Made by a program: the position numbers and the translations under genes. The notes beneath the pieces are model-generated. The model was not told the origin of the DNA. It searched no databases and saw only the letters and a list, made by a program, of their open reading frames with translations. DNA of 41,195 bases, taken from Myxococcales bacterium (lineage in GTDB: Bacteria > Myxococcota_A > Polyangia > Polyangiales > Polyangiaceae). The number at the start of each line of letters is the position of its first letter. Position 1 is the first letter of the stretch. Location of the stretch: the NCBI GenBank assembly GCA_013297655.1, contig JAAFHV010000054.1, positions 1 through 41,195 of the forward strand. Direction: 5' to 3'. Shown here piece by piece: positions 1 to 7,333 of the stretch.

Positions 1-9
1 TCATGAGTC

Positions 10-801
10 TTAAGTGGATATTCCCAAATCGCCAATACACACTTCGTCATCCAGGCGGGTGACGACCTCGCAGCCGTCGTGAGTCACCACGATCGTGTGC
101 TCGAACTGCGCGGAAAGACTCCCGTCTCGGGTGACGACCGTCCAACCGTCGCCGAGAGAAAAAACATCGGCGCCGCCGAGATTCACCATCGGCTCGATGG
201 TCAACGCCATCCCTGCGCGTAGGCGCGGCCCGGTTCCACGGATGCCTACGTGGCTCACGTGCGGAGACATATGCATCTTGCGTCCGATCCCGTGGCCTCC
301 GAAATCACGAACCACGCTGCACCCCTCGCGGTGCGCGAGCTCCGTGATCGCAGCGCCGATATCGCCGAGGCGCGCGCCCTCACGGACGACGGCGATCCCA
401 GCGTCGCGACATGCCCTCGCGACGCGAACGATCTTCGACGCGAGGGGACCAGGAGCACCCACGAAGAACGTGGCCGAAGTGTCCCCGTGGTACCCGCCGA
501 TCTCGGTCGTCACGTCCACGTTCACGATGTCGCCGGCGCGCAAGATCACGTCTGCGCGCGGAACGCCGTGGCACACGACCTCGTTCACGCTCGTGCAGAC
601 GGAGGCGGGAAACCCTTGGTAGCCGAGCTGACTCGGTCGCCCCCCGCGACGTGCCGTCTCTTCTCGCACGAACGCGTCGATCGCGGCGGTGCTCGTTCCG
701 GGGACGAGCACCGCCTTCACCTTCGCCAATGTCTCTGCGGCCACCCGACCGGCGACGCGCATCTTTTGAATCTCGGAACGCGAGAGGAGCTCGATACCCA
801 T
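10..801 (-). CDS. map: Type I methionine aminopeptidase
   Basis: This 263-aa protein removes the initiator methionine from nascent cytosolic proteins using a dinuclear metal centre. The pita-bread-fold ligands are visible: the GDIVNVDV Asp, the GYHGDTSATF Asp, the His of GHGIG, the Glu of TIEPM and the Glu of FEHTI. The substrate-gripping His lies in VVCHGVP. The length matches short bacterial MetAPs, and there is no N-terminal zinc-finger or SH3-binding extension. The ATG is followed by a typical helical N-terminus. The gene is transcribed leftward and ends ten bases from the window edge, so its downstream operon context is not visible. A 170-bp gap separates it from the divergent LysR-like gene. 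Family assignment is secure. Confidence 0.96.
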   Translation of the reverse strand: MGIELLSRSEIQKMRVAGRVAAETLAKVKAVLVPGTSTAAIDAFVREETARRGGRPSQLGYQGFPASVCTSVNEVVCHGVPRADVILRAGDIVNVDVTTEIGGYHGDTSATFFVGAPGPLASKIVRVARACRDAGIAVVREGARLGDIGAAITELAHREGCSVVRDFGGHGIGRKMHMSPHVSHVGIRGTGPRLRAGMALTIEPMVNLGGADVFSLGDGWTVVTRDGSLSAQFEHTIVVTHDGCEVVTRLDDEVCIGDLGIST

Positions 802-970
802 GGCCCTTCTTGCCGGTCCGCGTTCGAGGCGACCAATACCGGCTCGGTATCGCCGCCGCGCATAGGCATAAATCTATATAAATCGGACACTTGCGACCGT
901 TCGAGGCGTCGGCGCGTTGGCGCGCTGCGCAGGCTCGGACGACGGCGGCGCGGGATGCTAAGACAGAGCG

Positions 971-1237
971 GTGAGTCTCGCTCAGCTCGAAAGCTTCGTC
1001 GCCATCGCGGAAGAGGGAAACGTGACCCGAGCGGCGCGTCGCCTCGGGATCTCTCAGCCGCCGCTCACGCGCAAGATCCACGCTCTCGAGGACGAGCTCG
1101 GCGTTCGTCTGTTCGTGCGTGGCGCGCGCGGCGTGTCGCTCTCTCCGTCCGGTGAGAAGCTGCTCTCCCACGCGCGCGACATCCTCGGCCGGGTCGCGAA
1201 CGTCCGCGCCGCGATCGGTGACCCTTCTTCGTCCTGA
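971..1237 (+). CDS. Stand-alone LysR-type HTH DNA-binding domain (88 aa)
   Basis: The protein starts at a GTG and consists almost only of the LysR-family winged helix-turn-helix: [20 protein letters not shown], then [22 protein letters not shown], then [16 protein letters not shown], and the beginning of the linker helix ([20 protein letters not shown]). It then stops, at about 88 residues, whereas a full regulator has about 300. No effector-binding domain is encoded in any frame before the next gene at 1,324, so this is either a natural mini-regulator or an old C-terminal truncation. It probably still binds DNA as a dimer through the linker helix, but has no ligand-sensing domain. It is divergent from the methionine aminopeptidase gene; its targets are unknown. 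Confidence 0.8.
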   Translation: MSLAQLESFVAIAEEGNVTRAARRLGISQPPLTRKIHALEDELGVRLFVRGARGVSLSPSGEKLLSHARDILGRVANVRAAIGDPSSS

Positions 1238-1323
1238 TTCGAGCCGTCACCGCCCCAACGCAGACGCCGTGCCTCGTCCGAAGCCGGCGTAGCGAATGGC
1301 CGTGAGGGGAGCGACGAGCTACG

Positions 1324-2727
1324 TCAGTGGCAGCCTTGGGTGCGACTCACCGCGCTCGAGCCGGGGGTCGTGTTGACGACGGTGCACGCGCCGCAGGTGA
1401 AGTACGAGGCCGTCGAGCCGCACGCGACGGTGGAGTGGAACGCGCTCTGCGACGTGCTCTTGCAGATCGAGCCGGTGATGGGGCTCTGGAAGGTGAGGCA
1501 CCCGTGATAGGCGGTGCGCCCGGCGGTGTCGCAGGTGGGGTCCTTCGCGCACACGCCGCGGACGGACTCGCAGTAGCCGCAGGTGCCGCCGACGAACTCG
1601 GCGAGCTCTTTTTCTACTGTGCCGGAGCAGTTGTAGTCGAACGAGCCGTTCGCGCGCGAGGTGGTGAAGTAGGCGGTCTGGCCGGGCTTCGCGTTGGCGT
1701 TCGTGTCGTCGCAGTCGGTGTGGTCCTTCACGAACGGGTCGGGGGTGCCGTCGGTCGGGGCAGCGCCCGCGACGCAGCCCGGGATCGCGTTCCCGTTCGC
1801 CGCGGTGCCGTTCATGTCGCCGAAGCCGTCACGATCTTTGTCGCGGTACCAGAGCATGCACGCGCCGCCGCTCGCGCAAGCCGGGCAGGTGCACTGGCCT
1901 ACTTTGCCGGCCGCCACGCACGAGCCGCCGATGCCGGCGCACGAATCGTTGCAGCATACACCATCTACGCAATTGCCCGTTTGGCACTGCGCCACGCTGG
2001 TGCACACCGCGCCGTTGGCGAGGCGCGCCTTGCACGTGTTGCTCGGGTCGCAGAAGTGGGTGGATGCGCAGTCGGCAGGGCCGGTGCACGTGGTCTTGCA
2101 CGACGCGGCCCCGCTCGGGCAAGCGTAGGGATCGCACACGTCGAGCCCGAGTTGGCAATGACCCACGCCGTCGCACGCGGCGCGGCCTTGTGTGCTGCCG
2201 GTGTTGCAGAACGTGGTCCCGCACGTCTTCGTCTTGTCGGGGTAGCCGCAGGCGCGCTTGCCGTTGCACTTGCCGGCGCACGGTTTGTCGTCCGTCGTGA
2301 CGCCCGCCTCGGGGACGTTGATCGCGAGGCCGGCGTCACCGCCGTCGTCCTCGACCACCGCGCCGCCGTCGGGCTGGGCGAGGGGAGCCGTCGGGCACTC
2401 GTTCGCCGGATCTTCGCCGTCCGGGATGGGCTCGCACTTTCCGCCCTTCCCGGGGAGGTTGCACGATTCACATTTCCCGGAGCAAGCGCTCTCGCAGCAC
2501 ACGCCGTCGGCGCACGAGCCGGACTTGCAGTCGTTGGCGACGGTGCACGTCTCACCTGGGTTTTTGCCGTTCGGGTTCCCTGGCGTCGAGGTGTCCTTGT
2601 CGGAGGGCGACCCGCCCGAATCCTGCGCGGCGACCGGATCGTCGCCCGTGCATCCGGAGATCGCGTTGCCCGCCCATGCGGCGCAGACGACGGCGCACCC
2701 CACCAACAACCAGGTCTTCGGTGACAT
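1324..2727 (-). CDS. Cys-rich lipoprotein with MopE-like metal-binding motif
   Basis: A 467-aa secreted lipoprotein. An N-terminal hydrophobic signal ends in a lipobox (AISGC, Cys at about 26), followed by a low-complexity linker rich in D, S, G and P. The body has many CxxxC-type cysteines in short repeats such as CKSGSCADGVCC and CQTGNCVDGVCC, typical of Myxococcota Cys-rich surface proteins. Near residues 290-370, the segment WYRDKDRDGFGD followed by DCDDTNANAKPGQ and DYNCSG matches the MopE-type putative metal-binding motif, with Asp-rich loops resembling Ca- or Cu-binding sites. The role is unknown; extracellular metal binding or adhesion is an inference. It is a single-gene leftward unit. 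A dispersed palindrome lies inside it at 1,960-1,970. Confidence 0.85.
   Translation of the reverse strand: MSPKTWLLVGCAVVCAAWAGNAISGCTGDDPVAAQDSGGSPSDKDTSTPGNPNGKNPGETCTVANDCKSGSCADGVCCESACSGKCESCNLPGKGGKCEPIPDGEDPANECPTAPLAQPDGGAVVEDDGGDAGLAINVPEAGVTTDDKPCAGKCNGKRACGYPDKTKTCGTTFCNTGSTQGRAACDGVGHCQLGLDVCDPYACPSGAASCKTTCTGPADCASTHFCDPSNTCKARLANGAVCTSVAQCQTGNCVDGVCCNDSCAGIGGSCVAAGKVGQCTCPACASGGACMLWYRDKDRDGFGDMNGTAANGNAIPGCVAGAAPTDGTPDPFVKDHTDCDDTNANAKPGQTAYFTTSRANGSFDYNCSGTVEKELAEFVGGTCGYCESVRGVCAKDPTCDTAGRTAYHGCLTFQSPITGSICKSTSQSAFHSTVACGSTASYFTCGACTVVNTTPGSSAVSRTQGCH
1960..1970. repeat. Dispersed palindrome TGYANNNTRCA, copy 1 (TGCAGCATACA)
   Basis: This copy lies inside the Cys-rich lipoprotein gene, in coding phase T-GTA-TGC-TGC-A on the minus strand. 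It belongs to the 16-copy family described in the findings. Confidence 0.7.
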
Positions 2728-2866
2728 GCCATCAGCTTATCGAGGTCGTCCACGGCGGTGAAAGTGATTTGCGCGTGATCCGCGCGGAGCGAACGCGTCG
2801 ATCGCGCGCGAACCAAGGGCTCTCGCGCGCACGATTCGATCGCAAGTGGTTGCCTTCGTTGAGCCT

Positions 2867-3673
2867 TTATCGATCGTGCCCGGGAGCGCTGTCGTCGCGC
2901 TCGACGGTCGCGGCCGTCGACGTGGTGTGCAATCCGAACGCGCGCGGGATCGCGAGGCTCGCCTCGGTTCGTCGACCGGCAGCATCACGAAGCACGAGGG
3001 GCTCCTCGACGAGCGCGCCAGCGAAGCTCCGCGTGAACGTCCAAACGGAGAACAGCGGACTCGGGTTTCCCTCGCGCGCGATGGCGTGAACGGCTTTGAG
3101 CGCGTGGAGCCCGGTCTGCTTCCCTGCCGTCAGCGTTCGCTCCGGCGACCGACCGTCGGCGCACACGACCACGCGCCCGTCGTCGCTCACCGCGTGCGCG
3201 GCGGCGGCCAAATAAGCCTCGATCCCCCCTCGTAGCTCTATCCTCGCGGCGCGCCTTTGGGGATCGGGAGAGCCCGTCGCGGTGCCGAGTGGCAAGTACG
3301 GCGGCGTGCCGGTCACGAGGTCGAAGGTCTGCGCCGGCAGCTCCAACGTGCGCTCACGAAGGTCGCCGTGCAGCAGGCGCGTACGATGGGTGAGCGCGTT
3401 GTGCGCGACGTTCTTCTCGAGGAGCGCGAAGCTCTCTTCCTGCGCCTCGATGCCCACGAGCGAAGCCTCGGGGAACACCGAAGCGACCATCAGCAACACG
3501 GACCCGATCCCGGTCCCGAGGTCGAGCGCGCGCTGCGGTGCCCGCGCCAACGAGCTCACCGCCACGAACGCGGTCGCACGATCGTCGATCGAGAAGCGGT
3601 GCCCACGCGCGCGCTGGAACACGGAGTATTTCGCGGTGATCGGGTCGCAAGTAAGGAGGTCGTCGCTCGTCAT
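2867..3673 (-). CDS. TrmN6-like tRNA (adenine-N6) methyltransferase
   Basis: A 268-aa SAM-dependent class I methyltransferase. The SAM-binding glycine motif is LDLGTGIGSVLL (about residues 50-61), the acidic residue after beta-2 is in LVGIEAQ, and the amino-methyltransferase signature is TGTPPYLPLG, a variant of NPPY. This layout is typical of the YfiC/TrmN6 family that makes m6A37 in tRNA1(Val), but related HemK-type enzymes share it, so the exact substrate is inferred. The N-terminus (LLTCDPITAKYSVFQRARGHRFSIDD) resembles the YfiC lead-in QPKxGYRFSxD. It is monocistronic, with 144 bp to the divergent lipoprotein gene. Confidence 0.8.
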   Translation of the reverse strand: MTSDDLLTCDPITAKYSVFQRARGHRFSIDDRATAFVAVSSLARAPQRALDLGTGIGSVLLMVASVFPEASLVGIEAQEESFALLEKNVAHNALTHRTRLLHGDLRERTLELPAQTFDLVTGTPPYLPLGTATGSPDPQRRAARIELRGGIEAYLAAAAHAVSDDGRVVVCADGRSPERTLTAGKQTGLHALKAVHAIAREGNPSPLFSVWTFTRSFAGALVEEPLVLRDAAGRRTEASLAIPRAFGLHTTSTAATVERDDSAPGHDR

Positions 3674-3816
3674 TCTGAAAGTCCGGGGGCGTCATACCCC
3701 GGATCGCTTTTGGCCGGGTCCTGCGTGACCGGCCCTCCGAACGTAAAAATCCCAAACCCACGGTATTTCGAGCCATTCGTGCGTTTGCGGCTAGTCTCGG
3801 TCGGAGGAGGTCGAGC

Positions 3817-4602
3817 ATGAAACGTCGAGGTATTTTGGTGTTGGGAGCGGTCGTGTGTGGGGTCGCGGTAGGCGTCGCGTGCAGCGGCTCCGAGAGCACC
3901 GACCTCTCCGACGGGGGCACGAGCCCGACCACGACGTCGACGAGCACGGGGACCACGCCGCCCACGAACACGGTGCCCACCACGCCTCCTGTCGACGCGG
4001 CTCCGCCCGGCGATGCGTCGACGGTGACAGACAGCTCCACGCCGACCGACGCGTCGAGGACGGATGCGGGCACGTCGATGAGCTTCTTCGTCACGAGCAC
4101 CGGCTCTGGCAACAGCGGCGGGAACCTCGGCGGCCTCGCCGGCGCGGACACCAAGTGCCAAACGCTCGCCACTGCGGCTGGCGCGGGAGGCCGCACGTGG
4201 AGGGCCTACCTCAGCATCACCGGGACGAACGCGCGCGACCGCATCGGGACGGGCCCTTGGTACAACCAAAAGGGCGCCATGATCGCGGCCAACGTCGCGG
4301 CGCTACACGCGACCGACATCCTCGCGGTGAACGCGATCGACGAGACCGGCGCGGTCGTCCCTACGAACCAGCACGACATCCTCACCGGCACCAACGCCGA
4401 CGGCACCGCGAACGCGGCGACGTGCAACGGGTGGACGTCGAACGCCGGCAACCAGACCGGATTCCTCGGCCATAACGACTCGCAGACCACGGGCAACAAC
4501 GCCGATCGTTGGAACAACGCGCACGTCTCGGGCGGCTGCTCGCAGGGGGCGCTCACCAACACGGGCGGCTCCGGCCGCATTTACTGCTTCGCGACGAACT
4601 GA
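3817..4602 (+). CDS. Lipoprotein with C-terminal lectin-like (DUF1554/endostatin-type) domain
   Basis: A 261-aa exported lipoprotein. The signal is MKRRGILVLGAVVCGVAVG with lipobox GVAC (Cys22). A long Thr/Pro/Ser/Asp-rich linker runs to about residue 87. The globular domain starts at FFVTSTGSGNSGGNLGGLAG and continues with ADTKCQTLA, TWRAYLS, ARDRIGTGPWYN and a terminal GRIYCF. That order matches a family of C-type-lectin-fold domains common in Myxococcota and Leptospira secreted proteins (DUF1554-like). Paired cysteines (KCQ, TCNGW, GGCS, YCF) could form disulfides. The start is supported by a GGAGG ribosome binding site 8 nt upstream. The ligand is unknown. It is likely surface-exposed. 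Confidence 0.85.
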   Translation: MKRRGILVLGAVVCGVAVGVACSGSESTDLSDGGTSPTTTSTSTGTTPPTNTVPTTPPVDAAPPGDASTVTDSSTPTDASRTDAGTSMSFFVTSTGSGNSGGNLGGLAGADTKCQTLATAAGAGGRTWRAYLSITGTNARDRIGTGPWYNQKGAMIAANVAALHATDILAVNAIDETGAVVPTNQHDILTGTNADGTANAATCNGWTSNAGNQTGFLGHNDSQTTGNNADRWNNAHVSGGCSQGALTNTGGSGRIYCFATN

Positions 4603-4738
4603 GCGCCAACGCGCGGCTCACGGGCTCGGGTCGGCACGGTTTCGTGTCACGGCGCGGGCCCGTGGTGTTTTGTCGGATCCACGCTCGCGGGCGACGTTCG
4701 ATCGTTTCGCCGTGTCGGCTCGGTTTAGCCTCGAGCGT

Positions 4739-5663
4739 ATGGAGCTCGACTCGACCTTCGTTGCGCTCGAGTGGACGTTCGGTCTCGCGTCGCTCGGTGC
4801 GGTCGCCGCCCGCGCGCGGATGCGTGTATCTTCCACGCGTCGCAAGGGCGTCGCGGTCGTCGCCGCGGTCGCGCTCGTCGGCCTCGCCGCGCTCGAGTGG
4901 GGGAAGCGAATCGAACCTTATTTCCTCGAGGTCACCACGACTCGTGTGCCGCTGGTTCGCGAGCCGTTTCGTGTCGTTCTGCTCGCGGACCTCCACGCTG
5001 GTCGCATGTCGGCCTCCGATCTCGCGAAGGCGGTGAGCCTCGCGAACGCCACGTCTCCCGACGTGGTCCTCCTCGCGGGCGACTACATCAGCGGCTACGA
5101 AATGATCGACGAACGTGCGCACGCTCTAGAAGGCCTCCGCGGGCTCGTCGCGAAGCATGGCGTGCTCGCGGTGATGGGCAATCACGACTCCGAGCCCTAC
5201 GGCGACGACACGAAGCGCCGCGACGAGGTCGCCACGCGGCTTCGGGGGTTCGGCTACCGGGTGCTCGCGAACGAGGCGCTCGACCTCGGTGCCTTCTGGG
5301 TGGTCGGTCTCGAGGACGTTCAGGCCGCTCGCACCGACGTCGCGCTCGCGCGTCACGGCGTACCTCCCGGGGCGAAGGTGGTCTACCTCGCCCACGATTA
5401 GCACGCGCTCCCTCCAGCGCCTCGATCTCGCCCTCGAGGGGCACACCCACGGCGGTCAGGTCTGTGTACCCTTCACGGACCTATGCGGCGCGCCGTCACG
5501 CGATCGCCCGTTCGTCCGCGGCACCTATGCGTGGCCGCAGGGCGGCACCCTCGTCGTCACACGAGGCGTCGGTCTCGCGAAGGCGCCCCTTCGCTTCGCG
5601 TGCCGCCCAGAGGTCTCGGTCGTGGAGCTCGGCGGCGCGAACGAGGGCGGTTCGGTGCCCTAG
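4739..5663 (+). pseudogene. Calcineurin-like metallophosphoesterase, frameshifted
   Basis: The N-terminal part has hydrophobic segments at about residues 8-25 and 35-50. It is followed by metallophosphoesterase motifs of the YkuE/YaeI type: LADLHAGR (DxH), LAGDYISG (GD), MGNHDS (GNHD) and YLAHD. Directly after AHD the frame hits TAG (5,399-5,401). The remaining signature, LALEGHTHGGQV, and the family C-terminus (TYAWPQGGTLVVTRGVG) lie in the +1 frame up to 5,663. Skipping one base at about 5,399-5,402 restores a full-length protein, so a one-base insertion or a sequencing error is the simplest reading. The truncated product would lack the GHTH metal ligands and be inactive. The intact family hydrolyses phosphoesters at the membrane, for example lipid-linked substrates. 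The exact start is uncertain; the ATG at 4,739 fits the first membrane segment. Confidence 0.8.
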
Positions 5664-5760
5664 CCGTGCCCCACCGATCCATCCGATCGTCCTGCACTTA
5701 CGGGCAGTTGTCGCGAGGGCGGAGCCTCTCTTTTTCGCGTCGGGCGTCTTGGCTTTCGTC

Positions 5761-5789
5761 TTGAACGGACATGCCGGTTGGGTCATAGC
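5761..5789 (+). promoter_or_regulatory. Sigma-70-like promoter of the first tandem lipoprotein gene
   Basis: TTGAAC (5,761-5,766), a 17-bp spacer and CATAGC (5,784-5,789) lie just upstream of the gene at 5,806. The same architecture is conserved upstream of the adjacent paralog at 7,283-7,311, which supports function. The -10 element is weak, so the sigma-factor assignment is tentative. Confidence 0.5.
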
Positions 5790-5805
5790 TGCGTCGAGGT
5801 CTCGA

Positions 5806-7182
5806 ATGTCGCTTGCGAAGCTCGGATGGGTGGGGATTTCTCTGTTGGGCGCGGTCGGGCTCGTCGCCGCGTGCGGGTCCACGGTGCCGCGTGCGGGCTT
5901 CGACGAGGCGGACTCCGCGGTCAACCCGTTCGCGGACGGCTCGGCGGACGGCCCGAGCTTCCTCGACCCGGACTCCGCGACGACCGGCAACTGCGCTCCG
6001 GGCTCCGAGACGCGCATCACGGGCAAGGTCTACGACCCGGCCGGTCGGAATCCCCTCTACAACATCCAAGTCTACGTCCCGAGCGGCGATCTCCCCGAGG
6101 TGAAGGTCGGTCTCCCCGATCCCCCCGCTGGCGAGGTCGTTTGCAAAGGGCAGACGTGCGACACCGAGGTGCAGAACCCGGTCGCCGCCACGCTCACCAA
6201 CACGAAGGGCGAGTTCGACCTGAAGAGCCCGCGCCTCTTCGCCGGCAAGAACGTGCCGCTCGTGATGCAGGTCGGGAAGTGGCGCCGCAAGATCGTGATC
6301 CCGGAGGTGAAGGCCTGCCAGGAGAACAAGCTCCCCGCCGGCGACACGCACCTCCCGCGCAACGGCAGGGAGGGCGACCTTCCGCAAATCATGATGGTGC
6401 TCGGCGACTACGACGCGCTCGAATGTCTCCTCTACGGCATCGGCATTTCGAACGACGAGTTCGAGGGCGGTTACACCACGCCGTCCAAGCACATCCATGT
6501 CTTCCGCGGGCTCGGCGGTGGCACACGGGTGAACGGTCAGGCGATCCCCGACGTCTCCAACGTGTGGGACGCGGCCTACAAGATGCAGAAGTTCGACATC
6601 ACGATGCTCGCGTGCGAGGGCGATCCCACCCTCTCGAACAAGCCCGCGGCGATGAACACGATGCGTGACTACACGACCGTATTCGGGGGGCGCGTATTCG
6701 CGACGCACTACCACTCCCAGTGGGCGTTCCGTTCGGGGTGGGGCGAGACCGTCGTCAAGAGCGGGGGTAGCGCGGGGGCGAACCCGTACCCCATCAACAC
6801 GAGCTTCCCGAAGGGGCAGGCGTTCGCCGACTGGCTCCTGAACGTGGGCGCAACCAGCACCCCAGGCAGGATATCGCTGTCCTCACCCTCGACCTACCAG
6901 GGCGGTCTCGCGTCGCCGAGCGTGGGCCAAGAGTGGATCGGCTCGGGGTCTTCGGCGAAGTACGTGTCGTTCAACACGCCGGTCGGTGTCCCCGCCGCGC
7001 AACAATGTGGCCGCTTCGTCATCAGCGACGTGCACGCTGGCGGCGATGGCTCGGGTGGCAACGATTTGCCGAACTCGGCGTGTGGTGGCCTCAACGCCCA
7101 GCTCGCCGCGATCGAGTTCATGTTCTTCGATCTTTCCTCGTGCGTGCAGGACGAAAGCAAGCCGCCGGAGCCGCCGAAGTAG
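5806..7182 (+). CDS. Lipoprotein, carboxypeptidase-regulatory-like family, paralog 1
   Basis: A 458-aa lipoprotein with lipobox VAAC (Cys about 22) and an Asp/Ser-rich linker. A beta-sandwich-like segment follows (ITGKVYDPAGRNPLYNIQVY ... TNTKGEFDL ... VPLVMQVGKWRRKIVI), resembling carboxypeptidase-regulatory/Cna-B-like domains. The second half contains ALECLLYGIG, KHIHVFRG, FDITMLACEGD and GGRVFATHYH, which recalls a class I glutamine-amidotransferase or ThuA-like Rossmann fold; that is inference only. It ends in the tail QDESKPPEPPK. The true start is the ATG at 5,806; the longer open frame upstream is the antisense-like +1 frame of the phosphoesterase. It has clear paralogs at 7,334 and 23,741. 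The function is unknown; an outer-membrane or surface location is likely. Confidence 0.85.
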   Translation: MSLAKLGWVGISLLGAVGLVAACGSTVPRAGFDEADSAVNPFADGSADGPSFLDPDSATTGNCAPGSETRITGKVYDPAGRNPLYNIQVYVPSGDLPEVKVGLPDPPAGEVVCKGQTCDTEVQNPVAATLTNTKGEFDLKSPRLFAGKNVPLVMQVGKWRRKIVIPEVKACQENKLPAGDTHLPRNGREGDLPQIMMVLGDYDALECLLYGIGISNDEFEGGYTTPSKHIHVFRGLGGGTRVNGQAIPDVSNVWDAAYKMQKFDITMLACEGDPTLSNKPAAMNTMRDYTTVFGGRVFATHYHSQWAFRSGWGETVVKSGGSAGANPYPINTSFPKGQAFADWLLNVGATSTPGRISLSSPSTYQGGLASPSVGQEWIGSGSSAKYVSFNTPVGVPAAQQCGRFVISDVHAGGDGSGGNDLPNSACGGLNAQLAAIEFMFFDLSSCVQDESKPPEPPK

Positions 7183-7282
7183 GCTGTAAGTACTCGTAAG
7201 GAATGAGGATGATTCAGGGGAGTCTTCCTCCGAAATCGCCGAGCGGAAATCGTCGTGAATGTCGGGTGCGCGGCATTTCGTC

Positions 7283-7311
7283 TTGAATCGAGCTGACGAT
7301 TGCGTCATAGC
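7283..7311 (+). promoter_or_regulatory. Sigma-70-like promoter of the second tandem lipoprotein gene
   Basis: TTGAAT (7,283-7,288), a 17-bp spacer and CATAGC (7,306-7,311). The block TTTCGTCTTGAA and the downstream GTCATAGC are shared with the promoter at 5,761, while the spacer has diverged, as expected if the two genes arose by duplication with their promoter. Confidence 0.5.
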
Positions 7312-7333
7312 GTGAAGCGAAAGAGGTTCCCGA

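Noticed and set aside
1238-1323. A frameshifted continuation of the LysR gene into its effector domain.
   Set aside because: No frame in this stretch encodes recognisable LysR effector-domain sequence, and the next gene begins at 1,324 on the other strand.
1327-2724. A 465-codon plus-strand open frame.
   Set aside because: It is the antisense shadow of the Cys-rich lipoprotein, composed of Ala/Arg/Val without any family motif.
4771-7182. A single 803-codon open frame covering the phosphoesterase region and the first lipoprotein.
   Set aside because: The first 345 codons are an Arg/Ala-rich shadow of the phosphoesterase in another frame. The lipoprotein proper begins at 5,806 with its own promoter and signal peptide.
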